Shown here in pieces: positions 1 to 8,281 of a stretch of 42,909 nucleotides of DNA (position 1 is the stretch's first letter; every line of letters starts with the position of its first letter). The notes below the pieces were generated by a model. That model was not told the origin of the DNA. It did no database searches and saw only the letters and a program-made list of their open reading frames with translations. Origin of the DNA: Lachnospiraceae bacterium (GTDB taxonomy: Bacteria; Bacillota; Clostridia; Lachnospirales; Lachnospiraceae); assembly GCA_022793375.1 (NCBI GenBank), contig JAAWCS010000019.1, positions 1-42,909 of the forward strand, read 5' to 3'. A program made the translations under genes and the position numbers.

Positions 1-279
1 CAAAGTATCGTGGGCTCTCCGAGGGGGAACGGGGAATGCGGCTTCTGCGGAAGCCTCTGCCGTGGCTTGCAAGTAGTACCCACTTTGCAAAATCCACGGC
101 GTGACCGCCAGCCTTTCAGCAATCGAATTTGCTTCAACGCCGCCGCAATGAAAAGCTTCCTCTGCGGCTGGAAGAGCTGTGGAATTATTGTATTGCCTTC
201 TGTAATCAGCATCATGCGCATACGCTGGACGATAAATAGTGCGTCCGCACCGCCCCCGCCGCGCTTTTACGACCAACAA
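1..279 (-). CDS. possible partial hypothetical gene running off the left edge
   Basis: A reading frame on the minus strand is open from position 363 to the window edge. It has no ATG; an in-frame TTG pair near 274-279 is the only candidate start, and no ribosome site sits at a good distance from it. The translation has a protein-like composition toward the edge (for example VTPWILQSGYY followed by an Ala/Glu-rich stretch), but I do not recognise a family. The plus strand is also open in the same register, so one frame is probably a shadow of the other, or neither is coding. If real, the gene diverges from the RsgI-like gene at 464. Low confidence. Confidence 0.25.
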   Translation of the reverse strand, partial: MLVVKARRGRCGRTIYRPAYAHDADYRRQYNNSTALPAAEEAFHCGGVEANSIAERLAVTPWILQSGYYLQATAEASAEAAFPVPPRRAHDTL

Positions 280-294
280 CGCGCAATAAGCTTC

Positions 295-323
295 TTGCTT
301 TCCCCTCCAAAAAATATTATAAT
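295..323 (+). promoter_or_regulatory. sigma-A type promoter for the RsgI-like gene
   Basis: TTGCTT (295-300), a 17-base spacer and a perfect TATAAT (318-323). It lies about 140 bases before the TTG start at 464, giving a long leader with no recognised element in it. Confidence 0.55.
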
Positions 324-463
324 AAGAACGAAAACTTTTGACAGCCGCCCTTTCGCGAATCGCTCACAAAAAAGCGCCCGCATGGCGGTCACAGTCGTTT
401 CCGCGGATTCTTGCCAATGCGCCGCCAACATATCCGCAAGACCAAATCAGGAGTGTGATACAA

Positions 464-2071
464 TTGAAACAGCAAAAAACAATGGATACCAACACGAATC
501 AAGAAGCCATCGAAAAAAAGCGGGGGCTGCGGCCGGCGGCCGCCGGCCTGGCACTGGCGCTTTTGGCTGCTGCCTGCGGCGGATTTTTCTACTATCGGAA
601 TTATGCCGCAGCATCGACCATTTCTCTTGATGTCAATCCCGGCATCGAACTAAAGATCAACCGCGGCGAGCAGGTTCTCTCCTGCACCGCCCTTGACGAG
701 GATGCGGCGGCCGTCCTCTTTCGCATGGACGGCGGCCGTGATTTGAAGGGAACAAAGCTCGAGGTAGCGGTAAGCGCCATCGTCGGCGCGCTCGTACAGG
801 AAGGCTATATGGACGGTACTTCCTCGATTTTGATCTCCGTTGAGGACAGCGACCCGGCCCGTGCGGCCCGACTCCAGCAGGAGCTGGTGGCGTCGGTGGA
901 CGGCGTACTGCAGAGCCAGGCTTCGGGAGCGGCGATTCTCAGCCAGACGCTGACTGAGGAAACCGCGCCGGCAACAGGCGATACCCCGGCCGGCGTTTCT
1001 GCCGGCAAAGCCGCCCTCGTGCGCCAGGTCATGGAACGGGGCGGCGCCGGCGACAGCGACGAACTGTTTGACGCTCTCGCCGCTCTTTCGGTCGATGAAC
1101 TGGACGATTTGCTGGAAGCCGCAACCGCGCAGATTCCCATCGGCAAAAACGCGGCCCGGCAGGCCGCCGAGGAATACGCGGGGACCCTGGCGCTTGACTC
1201 GGTGACGGCCGACGTGGACTCTGAGCTGGATGAAATCCCCGCCCACTATGAGGTGGAGCTAAAAACCGCCTGGGGCGAGTTTGAATATATGATAGACGCC
1301 TGGAGCGGGCAGGTTCTGAGCGGCCAAAAGGACCTTCTGAGTCTCTCCCCGGGCGCCGAAAGTACGCCCGAAGCCGGACAGACGCCAGGCAATGCACAGC
1401 CTGCCCTGGACAGCGCACAGACGCCCGGCAATTCCGCCCCGGATAACGCACAGACGCCGGACAATGCACAGCCTGCCCCAGACGGCACACAGACGCCCGG
1501 CAATTCTGCCCCGCTCCCGTCCGATACGCCGACATCCGGTTCCCAGGCTGCCGATCCCGCGCAGAAGCAAGCCGCGCAGACCCCGGGCAACACGCCGGCC
1601 TCCCTCCAGGACATCGGCGCGGACGCCGCCAGGCAGGCAGCCCTCGATCATGCCGGACTGACCGAAGCCGATGTCACCGGCATGAAGATTGAACAGGACT
1701 GGGACGACGGACGTCTGGAATACGACATAGAATTCTGGTGCGGCGGCACAGAGTACGACTATACGATCGACGGTGTCTCCGGTTCCGTCCTCAAGCATGA
1801 GTGGGAGCATCACAGTACGGCCGCCCAAAACGTCCCCGGCCACAGCCAACCCGGCGCTTCCGGCGACATTGGCGCGGACGCCGCCAAAGCCGCGGCTCTC
1901 AGCCACGCCGGCGTAGAAGAAAGCCAGACCTTCAAGATGGAGGTTGAGCCGGACTGGGACGACGGACGTCTGGAATACGACGTACAATTTCATGTCGGCC
2001 GCATGGAATACGAATACACGATCGACGGCGCAACCGGCGCGATCTTAGAATATGAACAGGATCTGGACTAA
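464..2071 (+). CDS. RsgI_M / PepSY membrane protein (orphan anti-sigma-like)
   Basis: A 535-residue membrane protein. Residues 1-23 are a short cytoplasmic tail, about 24-44 a transmembrane helix, and about 50-110 match the extracytoplasmic middle domain of RsgI-type anti-sigma factors (SLDVNPGIELKINR, then a GxxLEVAV...GY pattern). Three PepSY-like repeats follow, each ending in a YxYxIDxxxGxVL pattern; the first is separated from the other two by a Pro/Asn/Gln-rich linker of imperfect PGNAQPAPD repeats. I chose the TTG at 464 because AGGAG (449-453) lies 10 bases before it; the ATG at 482 lacks a good ribosome site. The N-terminal sigma-binding domain of true RsgI is absent and no sigma gene is adjacent, so partner and role are unknown. 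A paralogue lies at 34704-36182. Confidence 0.75.
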   Translation: MKQQKTMDTNTNQEAIEKKRGLRPAAAGLALALLAAACGGFFYYRNYAAASTISLDVNPGIELKINRGEQVLSCTALDEDAAAVLFRMDGGRDLKGTKLEVAVSAIVGALVQEGYMDGTSSILISVEDSDPARAARLQQELVASVDGVLQSQASGAAILSQTLTEETAPATGDTPAGVSAGKAALVRQVMERGGAGDSDELFDALAALSVDELDDLLEAATAQIPIGKNAARQAAEEYAGTLALDSVTADVDSELDEIPAHYEVELKTAWGEFEYMIDAWSGQVLSGQKDLLSLSPGAESTPEAGQTPGNAQPALDSAQTPGNSAPDNAQTPDNAQPAPDGTQTPGNSAPLPSDTPTSGSQAADPAQKQAAQTPGNTPASLQDIGADAARQAALDHAGLTEADVTGMKIEQDWDDGRLEYDIEFWCGGTEYDYTIDGVSGSVLKHEWEHHSTAAQNVPGHSQPGASGDIGADAAKAAALSHAGVEESQTFKMEVEPDWDDGRLEYDVQFHVGRMEYEYTIDGATGAILEYEQDLD

Positions 2072-2111
2072 AGCCGCCGGCCAGCAAACGCCCGGCAAAA
2101 AATGATACCAG

Positions 2112-2160
2112 GGGACAGAGTTGTCAAAAACCGCCGGAGATTTTTTGACAACTCTGTCCC
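2112..2160. repeat. 19-bp perfect palindrome between convergent genes (terminator-like)
   Basis: Arms at 2112-2130 and 2142-2160 are perfectly complementary around a loop of about 11 bases. It sits between the RsgI-like gene (plus, ends 2071) and the histidine kinase (minus, ends 2124). The last codons and stop of the kinase lie inside the structure. It probably works as a bidirectional terminator, although neither side has a clean T-run outside the stem. The arm begins GGGACAGAGT, which resembles the outer stem of the hairpin at 32316-32385. Confidence 0.7.
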
Positions 2161-3149
2161 TCTTTCTTTGGAAACGCCACCGCAATCGTAAGCCATCCGG
2201 CTTCGTACTGCGCCCGAATCTTTCCGCCCAGCTGTTCTGTCAGCAGGCGGGCAATCGAAAGCCCCAGTCCTGTTGAATCCTGCCCTGTTTCCACCGTAAA
2301 GAAGCGGTCAAACAGCCGGCCGGCCTGCACCGCGGACAGTTCCCGCGCCGGATTGGCAAAGCAAATTTCTCCTTCCGGCGTCAAACGCACCTGCAATCTT
2401 TTGTCGCCGTATTTGACGGCATTTGCCAATATATTGTCAAATATACGGGCCAGGCTGTCCTGGGGAAGGCGCCGCCTTACCGGCCTTTCGGGCAGCATAA
2501 TTTCCGGCACAATCCCTTTTTCATTAAAAGCCCCGTAAAAACCGGTCAGGCATGCCTCCAGCACCGCGTTCAGCGAAAGCTCCCTTGCCGTCTCCTGCCG
2601 GTCCGCCGAGACGAAATAGCCAAACAATTCTTCCGTCATCCGCTTCATGGCCCTTGTGCGTTCCTCAATCAGCGCCAGATAGCGGGCCGCCTGCCGGGCT
2701 TCTGCCGCCGATATACGTATTTCCTCCTCCGCAGATACGCCGTGCTCCGCTGTCTCTGCCTGCTCCCCCGATATACCGCTTTCTTTGCAATCCGCCTCCT
2801 TTATCCACGGCAGACGCTTCAGCAAGTCGAGATATCCACAGATCGCTGTCAGCGGCGTGCGTAGATCGTGGGAGAGATTTGTCCTCGCCCGCCGCTGTTT
2901 TTCCTCCCTCTGTTCATAACGCCAGCGCTGGCGGATCAGAAGTTCGAGCTGTTCATTCAAAAAAACGGCCAGCCGTCTCAGCCCCTTATCCTGGCAGGAA
3001 ATACCGATCCATGTATTCGTCGGCTCCGAAAGCCGGGCGGCAAATTCATCGCCAAGTTCGCACATTGCCCGCCGCAGACGCCAGAGACGCCAAGACAGCC
3101 ACAGACATAAAACCGCCAAAACTCCGCTCAGAATCTGCCATCCGTCCAT
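2124..3149 (-). CDS. sensor histidine kinase
   Basis: A 341-residue sensor kinase and the last gene of the padR operon. One transmembrane helix spans about residues 4-24, followed by a short linker and a HisKA domain with the phospho-acceptor His94 in SHDLRTPLTA. The ATPase domain shows the N-box (DNILANAVKYGDK) and G-box (STGLGLSIA). There is no sizeable extracytoplasmic sensor loop, as in kinases that work with an ABC exporter. The start at 3149 follows GGAGG at 7 bases; the frame is open 23 codons further upstream but without a ribosome site. It presumably phosphorylates the regulator at 5138-5830. Its C-terminus is encoded inside a palindrome. Confidence 0.9.
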   Translation of the reverse strand: MDGWQILSGVLAVLCLWLSWRLWRLRRAMCELGDEFAARLSEPTNTWIGISCQDKGLRRLAVFLNEQLELLIRQRWRYEQREEKQRRARTNLSHDLRTPLTAICGYLDLLKRLPWIKEADCKESGISGEQAETAEHGVSAEEEIRISAAEARQAARYLALIEERTRAMKRMTEELFGYFVSADRQETARELSLNAVLEACLTGFYGAFNEKGIVPEIMLPERPVRRRLPQDSLARIFDNILANAVKYGDKRLQVRLTPEGEICFANPARELSAVQAGRLFDRFFTVETGQDSTGLGLSIARLLTEQLGGKIRAQYEAGWLTIAVAFPKKEGQSCQKISGGF

Positions 3150-3269
3150 CCTTCTTCCTCCAAAATCCGCATGCGCCGCTCTTGCATTCCGGCTTTCTCT
3201 CTCTTTACTCGATGCCAAACCGGCAAAGGCGGCGCTCAGCGCCCCGCAGTCGCAGTCACGGCAAGGCGG

Positions 3270-4148
3270 CTATTTCAAATCTTTCTTTGCAAATATCCTG
3301 CATCCCACTCCGTTGGCAGCCCCCGCAAACACAGCCGAAAACAGCCACAGCCACTCCGGACGCCAGACCGAAAGGCCCGCAATCTGATATCCCTGCCCGG
3401 ACGGCAGTATATCCAGAAGCAGCTGAAATAGCTTTCGTGCATCTCCGCTCAAATAGAGCGGATTCGGCATGTGATTCAGGACCGGCTCACCGTTTACGAA
3501 TATCTCCGTCGCACGGTTGGTAAATTCCGGCTCTGCCAATCTCATCAGAACCACCATACCGGCAATCATCAGCACGCCGGCCACAAAGAGATTTACAATC
3601 AGCCCATACGTCCGACGGGGGATCAGCATCGATATCAAGTTGCATAACGCCGCGTAAGCTGCTATGACCAGGATCCCGTCCAACAAAAACAGCACCGTTT
3701 CGGTCGTCTCTCCCTGCCAGCCAAACAGCGGCAGGCCTAAAAGCAGCACCGTGCCCATAAAAGCAGCGGCGAAGAACAGCCCGCCCGCCAGGCACAGCCA
3801 AAAACCGGACAGGTAGATATTCCTCCGCCGGTGTCCGGCAATTATTTTGTTGCGGATCGTTCCGTCGCTGTAGTCGGTCCCGCAGAAAACACCGGCCAGT
3901 ACCGCCACGGACAGGCCGATCACCGACGCCCACTTAAAAAGCAGTGTGCGCAGATTCGATGCATCCTGCAGGCCCCAGACATACGATTCATTCTCCGGCA
4001 TCATCTCCGCCCACAGACGATACCTCTGCAAATCCTGATACTGTGAATAACACAGTATGGCGGCTTCCAGCGCTGCCAGACCGATCAGACACCAAAATAT
4101 TTTATCCTTTTTCAGCCGTTCCAGGCCTGCCCGCACCAGGTTACTCAT
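3270..4148 (-). CDS. ABC transporter permease (ABC-2 type)
   Basis: A 292-residue membrane protein with an N-terminal helix at about residues 20-36, an extracytoplasmic loop, and several further hydrophobic segments (near VIGLSVAVLAGVFCG, FFAAAFMGTVLLLGLPLFG, AGVLMIAGMVVLM). The arrangement is that of the permeases paired with BcrA-like ATPases. The ATG at 4146-4148 overlaps the TAA of the ATPase gene (4141-4143) within ATGAGTAA and has GGAGGT 7 bases ahead, so the two are translationally coupled. It likely exports or displaces a membrane-active compound or lipid; the substrate cannot be read from sequence. Confidence 0.85.
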   Translation of the reverse strand: MSNLVRAGLERLKKDKIFWCLIGLAALEAAILCYSQYQDLQRYRLWAEMMPENESYVWGLQDASNLRTLLFKWASVIGLSVAVLAGVFCGTDYSDGTIRNKIIAGHRRRNIYLSGFWLCLAGGLFFAAAFMGTVLLLGLPLFGWQGETTETVLFLLDGILVIAAYAALCNLISMLIPRRTYGLIVNLFVAGVLMIAGMVVLMRLAEPEFTNRATEIFVNGEPVLNHMPNPLYLSGDARKLFQLLLDILPSGQGYQIAGLSVWRPEWLWLFSAVFAGAANGVGCRIFAKKDLK

Positions 4149-5055
4149 GGCTGCCACCTCCGATCAGGTTTACATAATATCCCTCCAGATTTTCCTCCCG
4201 TTCCTGCATCGCCAGAACCTTGCAGTTCTCCCGGGCCAGCGCCTGTACCAGATCGGTTATCTCCAGCCGGTCATACAGCTCTGCTTCCGTATCGGAGAGA
4301 ATCGTATACTCCAAATGCCGCTCGCCAAGGACACGGGCCAGCGCGGCCGTATCGCTCACACGCAGGCGCAGGCATTTGCGGCAGGCCTGTTCCAGCGCGT
4401 CCGCGCGGATTTCCTGCACGATCCGTCCCTGGTCGATAAAACCATAATGCGTTGCCAGACGCGACAGCTCGCTCAAAATGTGGCTGGAAATCAGCACTGT
4501 GATCTGCCGCTCGCGGTTGAGCTTCAGGATCAGCTCGCGTATTTCGATAATCCCCTCCGGATCCAGCCCGTTCGCCGGCTCGTCGAGAATCATAAAATCC
4601 GGACAGCTGGCAAGCGCGACGGCAATCCCCAGACGCTGACGCATCCCCAGCGAAAAATGCCGCACCTTTTTCTTGCCGGTATCCTCAAGCCCTACCAGAC
4701 TGAGCAGTTCTGGAATTGTGTCAAACGACGGCAGTCCCAAAATCCGGTACTGCTGCCGCAGGTTTTCCTGCGCGGTCATTCCCTCATAGACCGCCGGCGT
4801 CTCCACGACCGCGCCGATACGCCGGCGAATCCCCGCCAGGCTGCTGTCGTCGTTTTTTCTTCCGTACAGGGTATACGTCCCTGCGGACGGCTCCTGCAGA
4901 CCGCAGATCACGCGGATCAGCGTCGTCTTGCCCGCGCCGTTTTTGCCCACGAAACCGTAGATCGCGCCTTTTTCGATATGCATGGTGCATTCGTCCAGCG
5001 CTTTGAAGCGCCCGTAGCGTTTTGACAGCTTCTCGGTTGTCAGTACATACTCCAT
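4141..5055 (-). CDS. ABC transporter ATP-binding protein (BcrA-like)
   Basis: A 304-residue ATPase. Walker A is GKNGAGKT (residues 37-44), the ABC signature is FSLGMRQRLGIA, and Walker B is MILDEPANGLDPEG. The extra C-terminal region of about 90 residues is typical of the bacitracin/lantibiotic-resistance type. It energises the permease encoded immediately downstream, whose start it overlaps. The ATG at 5055 follows AAGGAGG in the leader at a normal distance. Together with the kinase and response regulator of the same operon it forms a classic self-regulated resistance or envelope-stress module. Confidence 0.92.
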   Translation of the reverse strand: MEYVLTTEKLSKRYGRFKALDECTMHIEKGAIYGFVGKNGAGKTTLIRVICGLQEPSAGTYTLYGRKNDDSSLAGIRRRIGAVVETPAVYEGMTAQENLRQQYRILGLPSFDTIPELLSLVGLEDTGKKKVRHFSLGMRQRLGIAVALASCPDFMILDEPANGLDPEGIIEIRELILKLNRERQITVLISSHILSELSRLATHYGFIDQGRIVQEIRADALEQACRKCLRLRVSDTAALARVLGERHLEYTILSDTEAELYDRLEITDLVQALARENCKVLAMQEREENLEGYYVNLIGGGSHE

Positions 5056-5137
5056 GGCAATTCCTCCTTATTTTCAGATATCGCCATTGTAGCGGACTGC
5101 GGATAAGAAAGCGGTAAAGGAAAACGTAAAGATTTGG

Positions 5138-5830
5138 TTAAGTTTTCGCCGCCCCGGGCCGCAGTTTAAAGCCGATCCCCCACACCGCCTCGATGCAGTC
5201 GCCGGCCCCCGCGGCCCGCAGCTTGCGCCGCAGGTTGCTGACATGGACTTTCAGCGAGCTTTCCACACAGTCCGGTGTTTCGTCGCCAAGACGGTCCAAC
5301 AGCTGGCTTTTCGTAAGCACCTGGCGGGGATTTTCCATCAGGCATTGCAGAATCGTAAACTCCGTCCGCGTCAGATGCACCGGCTGCTTTTGCACGGTCA
5401 GCCGGCGGGAAGCGCTGTCCAGAGAAAGACTCTCAAACCGGAGCCGGCCGGCCCCTTTCCGGCAGGCCGGCCGCGCCTGTTCGCCGTTTCGCAGCTGTAC
5501 CTGAATACGGGCCAAAAGCTCCTGTGTATCAAACGGCTTTGTCACATAGTCCGCCGCCCCGCCCAAAAGAAGGCCCACCTTATCTTCGATCGCCGCTTTT
5601 GCGCTGATGACAATCGTCGGGATTCCCTCCAGTTTCGGCAGCACTTCTTCGCCTGTTAAACCCGGCAGCATCAAGTCCAGCAAAAGCAGGTCGGGCGTCT
5701 CCGTCCGCAGAAGCAACAGCGCTTCGGTGCCCGACCAGGCACGCAGGACGCGGTATCCCTCCTGCGTCAGCAGTTCGGTCAGCATATCGTTGATATGGAT
5801 ATCATCGTCAATGACGGCTATCGTTTTCAT
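5138..5830 (-). CDS. response regulator, OmpR/PhoB family
   Basis: A 230-residue regulator. The N-terminal receiver domain has the acidic cluster IDDD (residues 7-10), the phospho-acceptor Asp52 in LLLLDLMLPG, and a conserved Lys in VISAKA. The C-terminal winged-helix DNA-binding domain shows LTRTEFTILQCLMENPRQVLT-type spacing and VHVSNLRRKL. The ATG at 5828-5830 overlaps the stop of the DUF2812 gene in ATGA, so the ATG 24 codons further upstream is not needed. It is the partner of the kinase at 2124-3149 and probably controls this operon or other ABC genes. Confidence 0.93.
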   Translation of the reverse strand: MKTIAVIDDDIHINDMLTELLTQEGYRVLRAWSGTEALLLLRTETPDLLLLDLMLPGLTGEEVLPKLEGIPTIVISAKAAIEDKVGLLLGGAADYVTKPFDTQELLARIQVQLRNGEQARPACRKGAGRLRFESLSLDSASRRLTVQKQPVHLTRTEFTILQCLMENPRQVLTKSQLLDRLGDETPDCVESSLKVHVSNLRRKLRAAGAGDCIEAVWGIGFKLRPGAAKT

Positions 5831-6468
5831 TGTCCCGTCCCGGCCTCCTCCCGATACAGACGCGCCTCTCTGCCGCAGCCATATGCCCGCCACAGCATCC
5901 ATATCCCCAGGGCGATTAGCAGCCCGCCGCCAATCATGCGGCCGACCGCCAGAGTAGCTTCCGGCAGCCAGTCCGATCTTCCATACATCCCCAGCAAAAT
6001 TCCCAGCGCAATAAGAGCCGCTGCCCGATACAAAAAAGCCCGCGCAAGCATGCCCATGTACTCCGCCTTATCCTCCGGCGCCGTGTGCAGCTCAAAGGGC
6101 CGCGCATCCGCCCGCCGTCCCACCAGCAGCAGCTCCTTATTAAAGGAGCCCGGGCTTGTGCTGATCTGGCCCGCGCCCTCTCCCCAGGGCCGCCACACGG
6201 CCTTTCCCACCGACCAGTTGAGATTTATGTTTTTGCAAAAAACCTCATAGCCCAGTTCCTCCAGAAAAGCCCGGTAGTCTTTGCTCTTTTTGTACGCCAT
6301 ATGCGCCGCAAACTCCACCCGGTATTCATATTCGCCCGGCGCGCAGGACTCAAACGTATAGCAAAGCTTTCCTGCTTCTTTCAGATGCCAGCCCGCGGCC
6401 GCCATCTTATTCAGCCAGCGCTCCTGCCGGTTTAACAGACTGCCAAAGTACCGATAGCATTTTTTCAT
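5827..6468 (-). CDS. DUF2812 domain membrane protein
   Basis: A 213-residue protein. The N-terminal part (KKCYRYFGSLLNRQERWLNKMAAAGWHLKEAG...) matches the DUF2812 pattern, a family nearly always encoded just after a PadR regulator. The C-terminal half has two hydrophobic helices (around AFLYRAAALIALGILLG and GGGLLIALGIWMLW). The start at 6468 overlaps the padR stop (ATGA), and its own stop overlaps the response-regulator start. Its function is unknown; by association it may be a membrane sensor or modulator acting with PadR. Confidence 0.8.
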   Translation of the reverse strand: MKKCYRYFGSLLNRQERWLNKMAAAGWHLKEAGKLCYTFESCAPGEYEYRVEFAAHMAYKKSKDYRAFLEELGYEVFCKNINLNWSVGKAVWRPWGEGAGQISTSPGSFNKELLLVGRRADARPFELHTAPEDKAEYMGMLARAFLYRAAALIALGILLGMYGRSDWLPEATLAVGRMIGGGLLIALGIWMLWRAYGCGREARLYREEAGTGQ

Positions 6469-6884
6469 CCTATTCCTTCTGCCTCCCATCCCTGAGGACC
6501 GACCCCTGCGCTCATTTCACCGCTCCTTGCGGTTTCTCCTATAAGACGGCTCCCGGCCGCCGGCCGAACCGCTCCCACAATCGTCTCCGCCGTCTGCGTT
6601 ATTTCTTTCAGACGCGCCAGCTCCCGTTTTACCACCTGCCGGCCCGCCTGCGTGATCCGGTACTGTTTCCGGCGCTCCCCGTCCTCGCCCTGCGGTTCGA
6701 TATATCCTTTCTTTGCCAGGCTGCTAAGCGCGCCGTACAGAGAACCCGCGCCCAAAATCAGACGTCCGTGCGTCTCCTGCTCCACGAACTGCATGATCGC
6801 ATAGCCATGGCGCGGCTCATAGACAGACAGCAAAATAAAAAAAGTCACCTCCGTCAATGCCCCCGATCTGGCATGATCCCGCAT
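6465..6884 (-). CDS. PadR family transcriptional regulator
   Basis: A 139-residue regulator with the PadR winged-helix hallmarks: VTFFILLSVYEPRHGYAIMQFVE, then GAGSLYGALSSLAKKGYIEP and RKQYRITQAGR. The ATG at 6884 has AAGGAGG 8 bases upstream; a GTG two codons earlier is too close to that site. As first gene of the operon behind a strong promoter, it probably represses its own operon and is released by a ligand or stress of the envelope. Confidence 0.9.
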   Translation of the reverse strand: MRDHARSGALTEVTFFILLSVYEPRHGYAIMQFVEQETHGRLILGAGSLYGALSSLAKKGYIEPQGEDGERRKQYRITQAGRQVVKRELARLKEITQTAETIVGAVRPAAGSRLIGETARSGEMSAGVGPQGWEAEGIG

Positions 6885-6979
6885 CCGCACCGCCTCCTTT
6901 CTCAGACATCCGTACAGACAGCCTTCCTAAGCTGCTTGTCAAATCCGTTTGTCTTTTCTATTGCGTTTACTGTAATATC

Positions 6980-7008
6980 AATATATCACTATCCGTAATA
7001 AATGTCAA
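6980..7008 (-). promoter_or_regulatory. promoter of the padR operon
   Basis: On the minus strand, TTGACA (7003-7008), a 17-base spacer and TATATT (6980-6985). The AT-rich repeats around the -10 box (ATAT/GATATT) could be the PadR operator, but no clear palindrome was established. Confidence 0.75.
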
Positions 7009-7010
7009 GA

Positions 7011-7046
7011 AAAAAACGCCGCAGAATCGATTCAAAATTCTGCGGC
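7011..7046 (-). terminator. terminator of the LysR gene
   Basis: Perfect 10-bp stem (7018-7027 with 7037-7046), 9-base loop, followed on the minus strand by six T residues (7011-7016). It lies about 90 bases past the LysR stop and directly upstream of the padR promoter. Confidence 0.8.
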
Positions 7047-7137
7047 CGCTTTCGTCTTTTCTTATATTCTTGCATCACAATAAAAACCATCTGTTTCCGG
7101 CCGCCTTTGCCGCCGGCTTTCCTTCTTTGTCACACTT

Positions 7138-8058
7138 TTAATCCTTTTCCGGCGCTTCCGCTCCGTCCCGGCATGCATGTCCGTTTCCGATGCTCTCGAC
7201 CGCCGTTTCCACAAAGTCGCGCACCGCCTCGTCGGCCAGCGCCGGCGCCCAGGCAAGGCCTAAAGCAATCGGCGGCACTTGTTTGAGCGGAATCTTAATC
7301 AAGCCCGAGAAGCGCTTTGTCTTGCAGCACGGCAGCACCGTAACGCCGAGTCCCGCTTCCACCGCCAGCATCATCCCGTCAAAGGTCGAATACGGCGGGC
7401 AAATCTCTACCCTGCAGCGCTCCAGTTCTTTGGGAGAAATCAGCTTGGGATTCTTCTGAAGCTCGGTATTGGCCAAAAACAACCTCTCTCCCGCCAAATC
7501 CTCAAACGTCAAGTATTTGTAAGCCGCCAGGCGGTGCTCCTTGCTGACAATTACATAGTAGCTTGCCTTGTCAAGCGCCAGGAAGCGAAGCTTTGAAAAA
7601 CGGCTTACCTCATACTGATAGCAGAACGCCAGCTGGATTTCGTTGGAGTTTAATAAATCGCTGGTACTTCGGTCGTTTTGCATCAGGATATCCACATGGA
7701 CCTCCGGATGGCTGAGGGAAAATTTCTTGATCGTCCGCGTCAGGCTTGAATAGTCCACGAGCCGCCGTACCAAGAGTAAAAACGCCGGCTGCTCTTCGCT
7801 CTGGATTTCCTGGGCCACAGCAATGATTTCCTGCAGCTTTTCACTAAGCGGCGCAAATTCCGTGTACAAATAACTACCGGCTGCTGTCAGTGTTACGTTG
7901 CGGTTATTGCGGATAAACAAGCGCATGTTCAATTCCGATTCCAGCGATTTAATCTGATAGCTGACAACCGGTTGTGTCGTATAGAGCGCCTCGGCCGCAC
8001 GGACAAAACTCAGGGTTTTTGCTACCTCCAAAAAACAGGTGATTTGTGTAGAATTCAA
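7138..8058 (-). CDS. LysR family transcriptional regulator
   Basis: A 306-residue LysR-type regulator. The start at TTG 8058 gives the standard N-terminus (LNSTQITCFLEVAKTLSFVRAAEALYTTQP) and has a GGGGGG-type ribosome site 8 bases upstream; a further upstream TTG at 8124 adds 22 residues foreign to the family. The helix-turn-helix spans residues 15-60 and the effector-binding domain follows. It is divergent from the flavoprotein reductase at 8282, so by LysR custom it probably activates that gene in response to the reductase's substrate. Confidence 0.9.
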   Translation of the reverse strand: MNSTQITCFLEVAKTLSFVRAAEALYTTQPVVSYQIKSLESELNMRLFIRNNRNVTLTAAGSYLYTEFAPLSEKLQEIIAVAQEIQSEEQPAFLLLVRRLVDYSSLTRTIKKFSLSHPEVHVDILMQNDRSTSDLLNSNEIQLAFCYQYEVSRFSKLRFLALDKASYYVIVSKEHRLAAYKYLTFEDLAGERLFLANTELQKNPKLISPKELERCRVEICPPYSTFDGMMLAVEAGLGVTVLPCCKTKRFSGLIKIPLKQVPPIALGLAWAPALADEAVRDFVETAVESIGNGHACRDGAEAPEKD

Positions 8059-8121
8059 ATAGTTATCCCCCCTTTTCGTACCTCTTTTCCGTATCCTTTG
8101 CTCTTTATTAAATCCTTTATT

Positions 8122-8231
8122 CAATTATAACACAGATCGCCTATTTGATTGATAAAATTTTTATATCATCGCTATAAAGATATTTTTTCAGTCAATTAAA
8201 TGTTCGGTTTGTTTGATAAATAATTACCGCG
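8122..8231. promoter_or_regulatory. LysR / reductase divergent control region
   Basis: An AT-rich stretch between divergent genes. A TATAAT on the minus strand (about 8126-8131) may serve the LysR gene. Two TTTGATTGATAAA/TTTGTTTGATAAA-like motifs (near 8142-8154 and 8208-8220) and an imperfect palindrome around GATAAAATTTTTATATC resemble LysR operator sites (T-N11-A). Binding itself is inference. Confidence 0.4.
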
Positions 8232-8237
8232 TATAAT
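8209..8237 (+). promoter_or_regulatory. promoter of the flavoprotein reductase gene
   Basis: TTGTTT (8209-8214), 17-base spacer, TATAAT (8232-8237). The -35 box overlaps one of the candidate LysR motifs. The ribosome site AAGGGAGGG lies 8 bases before the ATG at 8282. Confidence 0.7.
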
Positions 8238-8281
8238 AAAACCACACAAAAAAACACGTTTTTCAAGGGAGGGATACAAAC

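Noticed and set aside
10..630. 206-codon plus frame at the left edge
   Set aside because: Composition is not protein-like and it runs through the promoter and start of the RsgI-like gene.
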